Assembly (NCBI RefSeq): GCF_017603825.1 | Contig: NZ_CP072014.1 | Span: 496,001-560,000, forward strand | DNA length: 64,000 nt | Source of the DNA: Arthrobacter crystallopoietes | Lineage (GTDB): Bacteria > Actinomycetota > Actinomycetes > Actinomycetales > Micrococcaceae | Direction of reading: 5' to 3' | Part shown: piece by piece, positions 28,426-37,252 of the stretch | Layout of the letters: each line of letters starts with the position of its first letter | Position numbering within the stretch: position 1 is the first letter of the stretch | Made by a program: the position numbers and the translations under genes | Notes under the pieces: generated by a model | Told to the model about the DNA's origin: nothing | Databases searched by the model: none | What the model saw: the letters and a program-made list of their open reading frames with translations, nothing else

Positions 28426-29277
28426 TCAGGGCTTCAAGCGCATCTGCTCCGGCTTTTCCAACAGGAGCCACCGCGGGCGTCCGTCACGATCATGCCCCCG
28501 CGGGGTGAACCGGTCGGCTTCGACAAGCTGCTCCAGCCCGAGTCCGGTAAGGGACTGGACGTCCTGCACGGGAACCTGGAAGGTCCGGTACGGCCCAAGC
28601 GGCGGAATCTCGCCCGCTGCCGTGGCGGCGGCGGTCTGCCTTTCCAGTTCGAGCTCGTCCAGCAAGGGAGACTGGTCCAGGATGTAGGCCGTGCTCGCGA
28701 TTCCTTCGGCCGCACGCCAGGCTGCCACTTTCCAGAACAGCAGTGGGATCGAAAAGCCCCGGTATTGCGGATCCGCACTGTCGAAGACCGGACCGGTAAA
28801 GACGCTGAGCCGGGTGTCGTAATTGTCGGCGTGGACCTAGAGGTAGTCCTCCAAGCCCAGCCACAGCTCCTTGGACTGGTTGAAGATGTTCACCTGCGGC
28901 GCCGCATTCGTATAGAAAAAGGTCTCGGTATTGGCCTTCGCGGCCTCGGCCCGGCTGCCCCACACCGGGTCCAGCCGCCGCACCAGGTGCCCGCGGTCCA
29001 GGTCGTTTCCGCGGTACAGCTCTTCACCGGCCTGCAGCTCCGCGGCCAGCCTCGGATCCAGCCGCCAGCTGTCTTCCCGTGGCAAGTCCTGGAGCTGGTC
29101 GCCGTCGATATTCACTGCGGCCAGCTCCGCGAGCCGTTGCTGTGTGTTGAGGCAAATCGTGAAATGCGTGTAATCCAGCACCTTCACTGCGGTTGCGGGA
29201 CGGGGAAGTTCAACGGTGGTCAGCAGGAAGTCCGCGCTGTAGCCCTGAGTCATGGTTCCATCCTGCAGCATCCTCAT
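28426..29277 (-). pseudogene. DNA/RNA non-specific endonuclease interrupted by an in-frame TAG
   Basis: The minus strand encodes an NUC1/EndoG-type beta-beta-alpha-metal nuclease. The catalytic DRGHLVRR motif and the downstream metal-binding Asn region (FFYTNAAPQVNIFNQ) are intact. Translation meets a single TAG at 28839-28837 within LEDYL*VHADNYDTRLSVFTGP, and the same frame continues for another 137 codons with clear family similarity (TGPVFDSADPQYRGFSIPLLFWKVAAW). One base change, for example TTG to TAG, would explain it. The probable start is ATG 29253 (MTQGYSADF), preceded by GCAGGATGG; ATG 29277 is the widest. The truncated product would keep the catalytic His but lose the second half of the fold. 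A sequencing error is possible. Confidence 0.8.
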
Positions 29278-29339
29278 GAACGGCAGGAAGCGCCAACCGG
29301 AAATCCGGTTGACGCTTCCGCGACCGTCAGTCTGCCGTC

Positions 29340-29543
29340 CTAGTCTACGAATTCGGACTGCGTCTCAATGAAGTCCCAGTCCTTCTGCGCGAGCGTTGTG
29401 TCTTTAAGATCCGGGCCGCCCGCGTCATAAACCTCGAGGGCGACATCCGACTCAATGCTCTCGGCCCGCAAGTTCTGCCGGAACCATTGTTTGGTTGCCG
29501 TATGCAGCTCCGGCCACCATTGTTCAATGCTCTTCTCAGTCAT
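29340..29543 (-). CDS. small acidic hypothetical protein
   Basis: This gene encodes 67 residues (MTEKSIEQWWPELHTATKQW at the start) rich in Glu, Asp and Trp, with no membrane segment. I do not recognise a family with certainty. ATG 29543 is preferred over 29606 because GGAGGG lies 8 bases before it. It stands 60 bases upstream of the interrupted nuclease in the same direction and could be cotranscribed. An inhibitor or partner role for the nuclease would be speculation. Confidence 0.6.
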   Translation of the reverse strand: MTEKSIEQWWPELHTATKQWFRQNLRAESIESDVALEVYDAGGPDLKDTTLAQKDWDFIETQSEFVD

Positions 29544-29634
29544 CTCAGGCCCTCCGTTGTCGTCTGGTTCCACCGTAAGTGCGGACAGCGACGGGTACAA
29601 GGTCATCCCGGGAACGAGCTACTGAAGGATGTAG

Positions 29635-30198
29635 TTAGCGCAACCAGCGCAGGGCCGGGGACGAGGTCAGGGCTGACCACTGGCGGCCCAGGCCAAACGT
29701 GTTGCCGGCGTGTGTTGCGGCCAGGACGATCATTGCCGCCGCGTAGACGATGTGCTCGTCGATGACCGGATTGGACTTGAGCGGCAGCGAAGACAGCCAC
29801 ATCAGGATCATGAGGGCGGTGCCGCCGACAGCGGCTGCACGGAGCGCGATGCCAAGAACCAGTGCCGTACCAACGGCCAGCAGGCCAAGCATGAAGGCCC
29901 AGTCCACGACCGGCGCGCCAGCCAGCGACTGGAACAGTCCTGCGAACGAACCTTCCACGCTGCCTAAGTAGCCTGCAGTGGGCGAGCCGCCCGCGAGCCA
30001 GGCCTTCTCGGGTGCTGTGGCGAAACCCAGGCCGAAGGTCTTATCGAAGAAGGCCCAGAGAAAGACCGACCCCAGCAGGATCCGCAGTATCGCCAGCGGA
30101 CGGGCACGCCGCGGGAGCGCGGCCTGGCGCAGCTGTACGGGGTCGGCCGTGGAAGTCGACGCCGTCATCGTGGGAGGTGTTTCCTGCATGGTTGACAT
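29635..30198 (-). CDS. DoxX-family membrane protein
   Basis: This 187-residue protein has four to five membrane helices after a hydrophilic Thr-rich N-terminus of about 30 residues. It contains RILLGSVFLWAFFDKTFGLGF and the helix pair AFMLGLLAVGTALVLGIALRAAAVGGTALM, typical of the DoxX/DoxD-like family. Family members are linked to thiosulfate/quinone chemistry or oxidative-stress complexes. No partner gene is seen, so the role is open. Two tandem 20-base repeats lie about 65-100 bases upstream of its start. Confidence 0.8.
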   Translation of the reverse strand: MSTMQETPPTMTASTSTADPVQLRQAALPRRARPLAILRILLGSVFLWAFFDKTFGLGFATAPEKAWLAGGSPTAGYLGSVEGSFAGLFQSLAGAPVVDWAFMLGLLAVGTALVLGIALRAAAVGGTALMILMWLSSLPLKSNPVIDEHIVYAAAMIVLAATHAGNTFGLGRQWSALTSSPALRWLR

Positions 30199-30817
30199 GG
30201 GTGTTTTCTCCTGGGGAGTGGGAAAAGTGGTCTGTGGCGGGGCTGTCTATCTGACCGGTTCGCACTGTCCTGCGCGTTCACGCACTGTCTTGCGCGTTGC
30301 CGGGAGCCCCTGCCAGCCGAAGATCCCGGCGCAGTGCCGGTCGATCCGTCCAGGAGAAGTCACGGCGACTCCTTCTCGGGCTGGTTAGTTTGGTACCGTA
30401 CCGTCGGGAATTTCCATGAGGCAAATCTTCTGTGACGTATATTTGCGCCCCTTCGGTGTGATTGCGTGACACGCGCCACATTGACCTGCCGCTGGCGACA
30501 CTCCCGCTTAAACGAAAAACTCAATGGCAGCAAAGGGCCGCGCGGGTCGCGCTTCCGGGTCGCAGCCGCGACACCCTCCCCGTGACCAAGGTCATACAAG
30601 AAGCCCCCCGTTCCAAAGACTCTTTCAGGCGCTCGACGACGACAAAGCTTGCTGGCCGCGGCCGCCCCTTTCGCGCAACGCACCCGGTGGTGGCGATCAC
30701 GGCGGAAGGGTGGATCCGCCGTCGTTCTTGGGTTTACACCTACGCATGGCGCAGTATGGTGTGAGTCACAGGATGATTCTCAAGCACGTCTAACGAGGGC
30801 GCTGAGGAGATTGAGGC
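30199..30817. other. 619-base intergenic region between doxX and xdhA
   Basis: The open frames in this divergent gap have no family resemblance, no convincing ribosome sites and biased composition, so I call no gene. It contains the tandem 20-base repeats at 30261-30300, a GGTACCGTACC palindrome near 30392, and a weak promoter for xdhA (TTTACA 30733-30738, TATGGT 30755-30760). Confidence 0.6.
30261..30300. repeat. two tandem 20-bp repeats upstream of doxX
   Basis: CGCACTGTCCTGCGCGTTCA (30261-30280) is followed directly by CGCACTGTCTTGCGCGTTGC. The copies differ at three positions. A 20-base period is close to two helical turns, as in tandem operator sites. Confidence 0.7.
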
Positions 30818-32323
30818 ATGGGCGATAGCCAGATAACGGTCAACGGCCAACTGCGCGATTGCGGCGGGGCCGGTCCGCACACCCGGCTGCTCGACTGGTT
30901 GAGAACAGAGGGGTTGACCGGGGCGAAGGAAGGGTGCGCCGAGGGTGAGTGCGGTGCGTGTGCCATCCTCGTCGCCCGCCCCAACGGGGCCGACCGAAGC
31001 CGCTGGACCTCAATCAACGCGTGCCTGCCTCCTGCCTTGGCGTTCGACGGCCAGGAAATCGTGACTGCAGAGGGCCTCGGTACCGCACCGGGGCCTTGCT
31101 CCGAGGAGGCCCTGCACCCCGTTCAACGGGAGATGGCGGACCGCGGCGGAGCGCAATGCGGCTACTGCACGCCGGGGTTCATCTGCTCCATGGCCGCCGA
31201 GTACTACCGCCCCGAGCGGGATGCTGCCCGCTCCGGTGCCGCGGTGCAGACCGGGACCGCGGTGGCCGGCGAGGAGCATGCGACCGACCATGAAAGCGGA
31301 CCCAACGGCTTCGACCTGCACGCCCTGAGCGGCAATCTGTGCCGCTGCACCGGCTACCGGCCCATCCGGGACGCCGCGTACGCGCTCGGCTCCCCCGATG
31401 GATCCGACCCGCTGCTTGTCCGGCAGGGTGGCCCCGCACCTGCCGCTCAACCCACGGAAAAAATTGTCGACGGCGCCCGCTTCGTCCGGCCTGCAGCCAT
31501 GGAAGAGCTCTTCGACCTGCTCGAGCAGAATCCGGAAGCCAAGCTGGTCGCCGGCGCCACGGACCTCGGAGTGGAGGTGAACCTGCGGCACACGCGGCCG
31601 CCGCTGACCCTTGCCATCGACCGGCTCGAACCGCTGCGGACGCTGGAGGTCGGCAGCGACCGGATCACCATCGGGGCGGCCCTGAGCCTCAGCGAGATCG
31701 ATCGCGGGCTCTCGGGGCGCGTCCCGTTGCTGAGCCAGCTCTTCCCCCAGTTCGCCTCTCCGCTGATCCGCAATACGGCAAGCCTGGGCGGCAACCTCGC
31801 GACAGGATCGCCGATCGGTGATTCGGCGCCAGCGCTGCTGGCCCTGAACGCGTCGGTCGTGCTGGCCTCCGCAGGCGGTGAGCGGGAAGTCGCACTGGCT
31901 GAATACTTCACCGGGTACCGCCAGAGCGTCAGGAAATCCGGCGAGCTCCTGCGCGAGGTGCGGATCCCGCTGCCGCTGGCGGAAAACACCGCCTTTTACA
32001 AGATCGCCAAGCGCCGTTTTGACGACATTTCGAGTGTCGCCGTCGCTTTCGCCATGCAGCTCGACGGCGGCACCGTCTCCTCCGTTCGGATAGGGGTCGG
32101 GGGCGTAGCGGCCACGCCGATCCGGGCAACCAGCACGGAGCAGGCGCTGGCGGGCCAGCCGTGGACAGGTGAAACGGCCGAGGCTGCCGCCGCCGTCATG
32201 TCCGCTGAAGGCACTCCGATCGACGATTTCAGGGCGAGCGCCAAGTATCGTTCGGCCATGCTCGGACAGGCGTTGCTCAAGTTTTATGCGGAAACGGCAT
32301 CCGCTGTGGAGGTAGCCCGATGA
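30818..32323 (+). CDS. xdhA: xanthine dehydrogenase small subunit ([2Fe-2S] + FAD)
   Basis: This 501-residue subunit carries the two [2Fe-2S] clusters and FAD of xanthine dehydrogenase. The plant-type cluster ligands are Cys40, Cys45, Cys48 and Cys69; the second uses Cys114, Cys117 (QCGYCTPGF) and Cys175, Cys177 (LCRCTGY). The FAD domain follows, with LVAGATDLGVEVN and RNTASLGGNLATGSPIGDSAP. Between the two halves of the second cluster site there is a hydrophilic insertion of about 26 residues compared with the usual spacing of 32. The stop overlaps the xdhB ATG by four bases (ATGA). Confidence 0.93.
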   Translation: MGDSQITVNGQLRDCGGAGPHTRLLDWLRTEGLTGAKEGCAEGECGACAILVARPNGADRSRWTSINACLPPALAFDGQEIVTAEGLGTAPGPCSEEALHPVQREMADRGGAQCGYCTPGFICSMAAEYYRPERDAARSGAAVQTGTAVAGEEHATDHESGPNGFDLHALSGNLCRCTGYRPIRDAAYALGSPDGSDPLLVRQGGPAPAAQPTEKIVDGARFVRPAAMEELFDLLEQNPEAKLVAGATDLGVEVNLRHTRPPLTLAIDRLEPLRTLEVGSDRITIGAALSLSEIDRGLSGRVPLLSQLFPQFASPLIRNTASLGGNLATGSPIGDSAPALLALNASVVLASAGGEREVALAEYFTGYRQSVRKSGELLREVRIPLPLAENTAFYKIAKRRFDDISSVAVAFAMQLDGGTVSSVRIGVGGVAATPIRATSTEQALAGQPWTGETAEAAAAVMSAEGTPIDDFRASAKYRSAMLGQALLKFYAETASAVEVAR

Positions 32324-34725
32324 AATCCCTTGCCGACCGCCCGGTCAATCCCGTCGTTGGCGTGTCGGTGCCGCACGAATCCGCCGCACTGCATGTCACG
32401 GGTACCGCCCTCTACACCGACGACCTCATCGTGGGCCGCCAGAATGTGCTGCATGCCTGGCCCGTCCAGGCACCCCATGCCCACGCCGTCGTAACCTCCT
32501 TGCGAACCGAACCGGCGCTGCAGGTCCCGGGAGTAGTCCGGGTGCTGACCGGAGCGGACGTTCCCGGCGTTAACGACGCCGGCACCAAGCACGACGAGCC
32601 GCTTTTTCCCACCGAGGTCATGTACTACGGCCATGCCATCTGCTGGGTGCTTGGCGAAACACCCGAGGCCGCGCGGCTGGGCGCGGAGGCCGTCGAAGTT
32701 AGCTACGACCCGCTCCCCTCGCTGCTGACGCTCACGGAAGCCATCGAGGCGGAGAGCTTCCAGGGCCTCCAGCCGACCCTCAGCAGGGGCGACGCCGACG
32801 CGGCTCTGCAGGGATCTGCGCACCGGTTTTCCGGCGAGATCGAGTACGGCGGCCAGGAGCACTTTTATCTGGAGACCCACGCATCGTTCGCGTACCTCGA
32901 TGAGGGCGGGCAGATCTTTGTCCACAGCAGCACGCAGCATCCGTCGGAGACACAGGAAATCGTGGCGCACGTGTTGGGCCGGCACAACCACGATGTCACC
33001 GTCCAGTGCCTGCGCATGGGCGGCGGCTTCGGCGGCAAGGAAATGCAGCCCCACGGCTTCGGCGCGGTCGCCGCGCTGGGCGCCGTTCTCACCGGCCGGC
33101 CGGTGCGCCTGCGCCTTAACCGCACCCAGGACATCACGATGACGGGCAAGCGCCACCCGTTCCACGCCAGGTGGGAGGCCGGCTTCGACCAGGATGGCCG
33201 CATCCAGGCGCTGAAGGCTACGCTGACCAGCGACGGCGGGTGGAGCCTTGATCTTTCGGAGCCAGTCCTGACCCGTGCGTTGTGCCACGTGGACAATTCC
33301 TACTGGATCCCTAACGTGCACGTTGATGGCCGGATCGCGAAGACCAACAAGACGTCCCAGACGGCGTTCCGCGGCTTCGGCGGCCCGCAGGGCATGTTCC
33401 TCATCGAGGAGGTCATGGGCAGAGCCGCCCCGGCACTGGGGCTCGACCCGGGCGAACTGCGGCAGCGCAACCTCTACGTTCCCGGGCAGACCACGCCGTA
33501 CGGCCAGCCGGTCCGCCATGCCGAGCGGCTGCACAACATCTGGCAAACCCTGCTGGAACGTGCCGACGTCGTGCGCCGGCGGGCAGATATCGACGCCTTC
33601 AACGCCGCGCACCCGCATAACCGGCGTGCCCTCGCCATCACTCCGGTGAAGTTCGGCATCTCGTTCAACCTCACGGCCTTCAACCAAGCCGGCGCGCTCG
33701 TGCACGTATATAAGGACGGCTCCGTCCTGATCAATCACGGCGGCACGGAAATGGGCCAGGGCCTGCACACCAAAATGTGCCAGGTCGCTGCCACTGCCTT
33801 GGGCGTTCCGCTGGATTTCATCCGTCTGGCCCCCACCCGCACGGACAAGGTGCCGAACACGTCGGCCACGGCGGCCAGCTCAGGAGCGGACCTGAACGGC
33901 GGGGCCATCAAGGACGCCTGCGAGCATATCAGCGCACGGCTGGCCGAGGTGGCGGCCCGCAAGATGAACATCCACCCCGATGACGTCCGGTTCGCCAACG
34001 GGAAAGTGACCGGCATCGGCTTCCACGACAGGGACATTGCCTTCGCCGATCTGGCCAACGACGCTTACTTCCAGCGGATTCCGCTTTGGGCGGCCGGTTA
34101 CTACCGCACCTCGGGATTGCACTGGGACAGCGCCCGCATGCAAGGGGAGCCGTTCAAGTACTTCGCCTACGGGGCAGCCGTTTCCGAGGTGGAGGTGGAC
34201 GGGTTCACCGGCGCGTACCGCCAGCTGCGGACGGACATTGTCCACGATGTCGGCGACAGCCTCTCCCCGCTCATCGACCTCGGCCAGATCGAGGGTGGCT
34301 TCGTCCAGGGCGCCGGATGGCTGACGCTTGAGGAACTGCGCTGGGACGAGTCCGACGGCGAGCACCGGGGGCGTCTGGCGACCCAGTCCGCCAGCACCTA
34401 CAAGCTGCCCAGCTTCTCCGAGATGCCCGAGGAGTTCAACGTCCATCTCTTCGAGCAGGCCACCGAAAGCGGCGTCGTCTATGGTTCCAAAGCGGTGGGT
34501 GAACCGCCGCTCATGCTTGCCTTCAGCGTCAGGGAGGCCCTGCGCCAGGCCGTGGCTGCGTTCGGTGCCGGGGACCAGCCCGTCGAATTGGCCAGCCCGG
34601 CAACCCCCGAGGCGGTCTTCTGGGCGATCCAGTCAGCGCGGGAGACAACCTCGAAGGCTTACGACGGCGGGGCCCGGGCAGGGGACGAATCCGCGCCTTC
34701 ATCTGTTAGTACCGCAGCAGGCTGA
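32320..34725 (+). CDS. xdhB: xanthine dehydrogenase molybdopterin-binding subunit
   Basis: This 801-residue large subunit holds the molybdenum cofactor and oxidises hypoxanthine and xanthine to urate. Family marks are MGGGFGGKEMQPHGF (Moco loop), TAFRGFGGPQGMFLIE (with the substrate-binding Arg), HGGTEMGQGLHTKM, and the catalytic Glu in KAVGEPPLMLAFSVREAL near the C-terminus. The order small-large-XdhC is the bacterial purine-catabolism arrangement. The xdhC start comes one base after the stop. Confidence 0.94.
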   Translation: MKSLADRPVNPVVGVSVPHESAALHVTGTALYTDDLIVGRQNVLHAWPVQAPHAHAVVTSLRTEPALQVPGVVRVLTGADVPGVNDAGTKHDEPLFPTEVMYYGHAICWVLGETPEAARLGAEAVEVSYDPLPSLLTLTEAIEAESFQGLQPTLSRGDADAALQGSAHRFSGEIEYGGQEHFYLETHASFAYLDEGGQIFVHSSTQHPSETQEIVAHVLGRHNHDVTVQCLRMGGGFGGKEMQPHGFGAVAALGAVLTGRPVRLRLNRTQDITMTGKRHPFHARWEAGFDQDGRIQALKATLTSDGGWSLDLSEPVLTRALCHVDNSYWIPNVHVDGRIAKTNKTSQTAFRGFGGPQGMFLIEEVMGRAAPALGLDPGELRQRNLYVPGQTTPYGQPVRHAERLHNIWQTLLERADVVRRRADIDAFNAAHPHNRRALAITPVKFGISFNLTAFNQAGALVHVYKDGSVLINHGGTEMGQGLHTKMCQVAATALGVPLDFIRLAPTRTDKVPNTSATAASSGADLNGGAIKDACEHISARLAEVAARKMNIHPDDVRFANGKVTGIGFHDRDIAFADLANDAYFQRIPLWAAGYYRTSGLHWDSARMQGEPFKYFAYGAAVSEVEVDGFTGAYRQLRTDIVHDVGDSLSPLIDLGQIEGGFVQGAGWLTLEELRWDESDGEHRGRLATQSASTYKLPSFSEMPEEFNVHLFEQATESGVVYGSKAVGEPPLMLAFSVREALRQAVAAFGAGDQPVELASPATPEAVFWAIQSARETTSKAYDGGARAGDESAPSSVSTAAG

Positions 34726-34726
34726 G

Positions 34727-35533
34727 ATGGACTGGCTGCAGGCGCTGCAGGATCTGCGCTCGGCTGGCCTGCCAAGCGTCTTGGCTACGGTCACCGAGGC
34801 GCGGGGCCATGCCCCGCGGGAGGCGGGGGCAAAGATGCTGGTCGGCGCCGAGTCCACCTGGGGCAGCATCGGGGGCGGCAACCTCGAGGCAACGGTCATC
34901 GACCGGGCACGCGCGCTGCTCCGGTCAGGAAGCACGGTCCCGGAATGCCTGCCGTTCCCGCTCAATGAACATGCCGTCACCGAGCATGGGCAGCAGTGCT
35001 GCGGAGGAGTAGTCAGTGTTCTGCTCGAGCCGTTTCCTGCCCGCGCCACCGTTGCCATCTTCGGCATGGGGCACGTAGGCCATGAACTGGCCCGGATCCT
35101 TTCCCGGCTGCCGATCCAACTGCACCTTGTGGACAACAGGGCCGACCAGCTTAATCCGGCGCACCTCGCCGACATCCTGGCGGGACCGGCCGAAGTCCAG
35201 CCCAAGCACAGCGCTGTTCCGGATACCACTTTGGCAGGACTGCCGCCGGGGTCCCACGTGTTCATCATGACCCACGACCATGCCGAAGACTTCCTGCTGT
35301 GCGACGCCGCGCTGCGCAGGGGCAACCTCGGCTCAGTCGGCCTCATCGGATCCTCGGCCAAGTGGTCCAGGTTCCGCCAGAAACTGCAGGCAGAAGGTCA
35401 CAGCTCCGAGGCCATCGACACCATCAGTTGCCCGATCGGGCTGCCCGGCCTCCCCGGTAAAGAACCGGCCGCCATCGCCGTCAGCGCAGCCGCCAGCCTG
35501 CTCCCGGCCCTGTCGAAGCACCTGGCCATCTGA
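34727..35533 (+). CDS. xdhC: xanthine dehydrogenase accessory protein XdhC
   Basis: This 268-residue chaperone binds and sulfurates the molybdenum cofactor and inserts it into XdhB. The N-terminal XdhC/CoxI domain has TWGSIGGGNLE and GQQCCGG; the C-terminal Rossmann domain has VAIFGMGHVGHELARIL and later VGLIGSSAKWSRF and CPIGLPG. Length is that of typical XdhC. ATG 34727 directly follows the xdhB stop, so the three-gene operon is tightly coupled. The longer open frame upstream is the shadow of xdhB. Confidence 0.93.
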   Translation: MDWLQALQDLRSAGLPSVLATVTEARGHAPREAGAKMLVGAESTWGSIGGGNLEATVIDRARALLRSGSTVPECLPFPLNEHAVTEHGQQCCGGVVSVLLEPFPARATVAIFGMGHVGHELARILSRLPIQLHLVDNRADQLNPAHLADILAGPAEVQPKHSAVPDTTLAGLPPGSHVFIMTHDHAEDFLLCDAALRRGNLGSVGLIGSSAKWSRFRQKLQAEGHSSEAIDTISCPIGLPGLPGKEPAAIAVSAAASLLPALSKHLAI

Positions 35534-35698
35534 CAGCTCGCGTTCCGCGCATATCCCCCCCTGAGGCCTGTCGGCATTTCCGGGCGGCGAACTATGGACC
35601 GAGGTATCCGGCTCATTTAAGGTGAACACTGTGCGCTTTGCACGCGATCAGCTCCACAAGTTCCTCTACTCGTTCATTCCACTTGATAAGGATCTGCC

Positions 35699-36145
35699 AT
35701 GGACCGCATGATTTTCGCCAACCTCCCCGTCTCCGACCTGCAGAAGGCTACGGACTTCTACCTCGGCCTGGGCTTCACCCTGAACCCGGACTTCAGTTCG
35801 GATGAGGGCTCCTGCATCGTCATCTCCGACACCATTTTTGTCATGCTTTTGAAGCAGGACTTCTTCGCAGGCTTCCTTGCCGAGGGCAGCACCCCGCATC
35901 TGGGCTCCTCCGCGAAGGAAGTCCTGAACTGCCTCACCGCCTCGTCGGTCGAAGAAGTCGATGACCTGGTGGGCAAGGCGCAGGCCAGCGGCGGCAGCGT
36001 CTACCTGCCAGCCAAGGAAAGCATGCCCGGCATGTACGGCGCCTCCATCGCCGACCCCGACGGCCACGTTTGGGAACTGCTCTGGATGTCCCAAGAGTCC
36101 GTGGACGAGCACGAGCATCAAGATGCCGGGGCCGCGCAGGCCTGA
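35699..36145 (+). CDS. VOC/glyoxalase-superfamily protein
   Basis: This 148-residue vicinal-oxygen-chelate protein has two beta-alpha-beta-beta-beta modules: FANLPVSDLQKATDFYLGLGF at the start and YGASIADPDGHVWELLWM near the end. The terminal Glu of the last motif (WEL) is a usual metal ligand, while the first-module ligand is less clear. Members include glyoxalases, dioxygenases and antibiotic-binding proteins; this one is of the lactoylglutathione-lyase-like YycE group with no assigned substrate. It stands alone, upstream of the converging arsC-like gene. Confidence 0.8.
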   Translation: MDRMIFANLPVSDLQKATDFYLGLGFTLNPDFSSDEGSCIVISDTIFVMLLKQDFFAGFLAEGSTPHLGSSAKEVLNCLTASSVEEVDDLVGKAQASGGSVYLPAKESMPGMYGASIADPDGHVWELLWMSQESVDEHEHQDAGAAQA

Positions 36146-36158
36146 TTGCCCGAGATCG

Positions 36159-36581
36159 TTACTCGCCGACGAGTTCTTCGTAGAGCCGGTGCACACGGGC
36201 GTCGATCTCGTCGCGCACCAAGCGCATCCGTTCCATGCCGTGGATGTCGCGCAGGCTCGGTTCGCTGATCTCCCAGCGCTCGTAGCGCGTGCCCGGCACC
36301 TCCTCCAGCTGCGCGTTGCTGCCCAAGATAACGACGACGTCGGCCGCCCGCTGCGCTTCTTCGGTCACCGCCGTAGGCGTGCCGCCGCTGATGTCGATGC
36401 CCTTCTCGAGCAGCGCCTCGGCCGATTCCTGGTTGACCGCGGTCCCGGGATTGGTGCCGCAGGAGTGCACATCCACCGTGCCGTTGGCGAGTTTTTCCAG
36501 CAAGCCGGCGGCCATCGGGGACTTGCCGCTGTTGGAGGAGCAGACAAAGAGGACGCTGGGCTTACCTGGCTGCGGGGTCAT
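36159..36581 (-). CDS. low-molecular-weight phosphatase / arsenate reductase-like protein with variant P-loop
   Basis: This 140-residue protein has the low-molecular-weight tyrosine phosphatase fold used by mycothiol-dependent arsenate reductases. Its P-loop is CSSNSGKS (Cys14), with Lys20 where classical members have Arg. The usual DP acid loop is replaced by ISEPSLRD. This Lys/EPS combination is one I recall from an actinobacterial subgroup annotated ArsC-like, so it may be a conserved variant, not decay. It is divergent from a canonical paralogue 204 bases away. Confidence 0.75.
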   Translation of the reverse strand: MTPQPGKPSVLFVCSSNSGKSPMAAGLLEKLANGTVDVHSCGTNPGTAVNQESAEALLEKGIDISGGTPTAVTEEAQRAADVVVILGSNAQLEEVPGTRYERWEISEPSLRDIHGMERMRLVRDEIDARVHRLYEELVGE

Positions 36582-36785
36582 GAGGTCGCTTTCTGCTGGC
36601 TGGTTCCGAAGAAGGGCGTGGAGTCCATTATGCGCAGATCGGCTGCCGGGAGGGTCTTCGCGCCTGCCGGGAAGGCGAAGGCTCTTGATACTAGCCGCGG
36701 TTCTTGTTGCACTGGTCTATACAGCCCGCGCCGGAACGTTTCTTCACCCACTAGAGGCACTGCCGGCAGAAGCAAAGGACCCGCC

Positions 36786-37220
36786 ATGACCGAGACCAAC
36801 AGCCACAAGCCCACCGTCCTCTTCGTCTGCGTCCACAACGCGGGCCGCTCGCAAATGGCCGCCGCCTATCTGGAGCACCTGTCCAGAGGCGCCATCGATG
36901 TCCGGTCCGCCGGTTCACGGCCGGCAAAAGAGGTCAATCCGGCGGTAGTGGAAGCCATGGCGGAGGACGGAATCGACATTTCCGGCCGCACCACCAGGCA
37001 GCTCACCACGGAGCAGCTCCATGACGCCAATATGGTCATCACCTTGGGCGGCGGCGTCGATGTTCCGGTCATCCCCGGCCGGAAGTACGAGGACTGGGAG
37101 CTGAGGGACCCTGCAGGCAAGGACGTTGGGGCCGCCCGCGTCCTGCGCGATGACATCAAGGCACGCGTCCAGAGCCTGGTTTCCGGCCTGCTCCCCGCGC
37201 TGCACCCGGACGCCAGCTAG
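36786..37220 (+). CDS. arsC: arsenate reductase, low-molecular-weight phosphatase type
   Basis: This 144-residue arsenate-mycothiol transferase/LMW-phosphatase carries the canonical loop CVHNAGRS (Cys15 to Arg21, C-x5-R-S) and the acid loop LRDPAGKD. In actinobacteria such enzymes join arsenate to mycothiol, and mycoredoxin then releases arsenite. ATG 36786 follows AAAGGA. Thioredoxin reductase follows 32 bases downstream in the same direction, which suggests a shared redox or arsenate-resistance role. No arsenite pump (ArsB/Acr3) or ArsR is in the window. Confidence 0.85.
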   Translation: MTETNSHKPTVLFVCVHNAGRSQMAAAYLEHLSRGAIDVRSAGSRPAKEVNPAVVEAMAEDGIDISGRTTRQLTTEQLHDANMVITLGGGVDVPVIPGRKYEDWELRDPAGKDVGAARVLRDDIKARVQSLVSGLLPALHPDAS

Positions 37221-37252
37221 CCCGCGGCGACGGCACCTGAAGGAGAAACATC

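Noticed and set aside
30360-30793. Short open frames on both strands in the doxX-xdhA gap
   Set aside because: No ribosome sites, family resemblance or consistent codon usage; several overlap each other on opposite strands.
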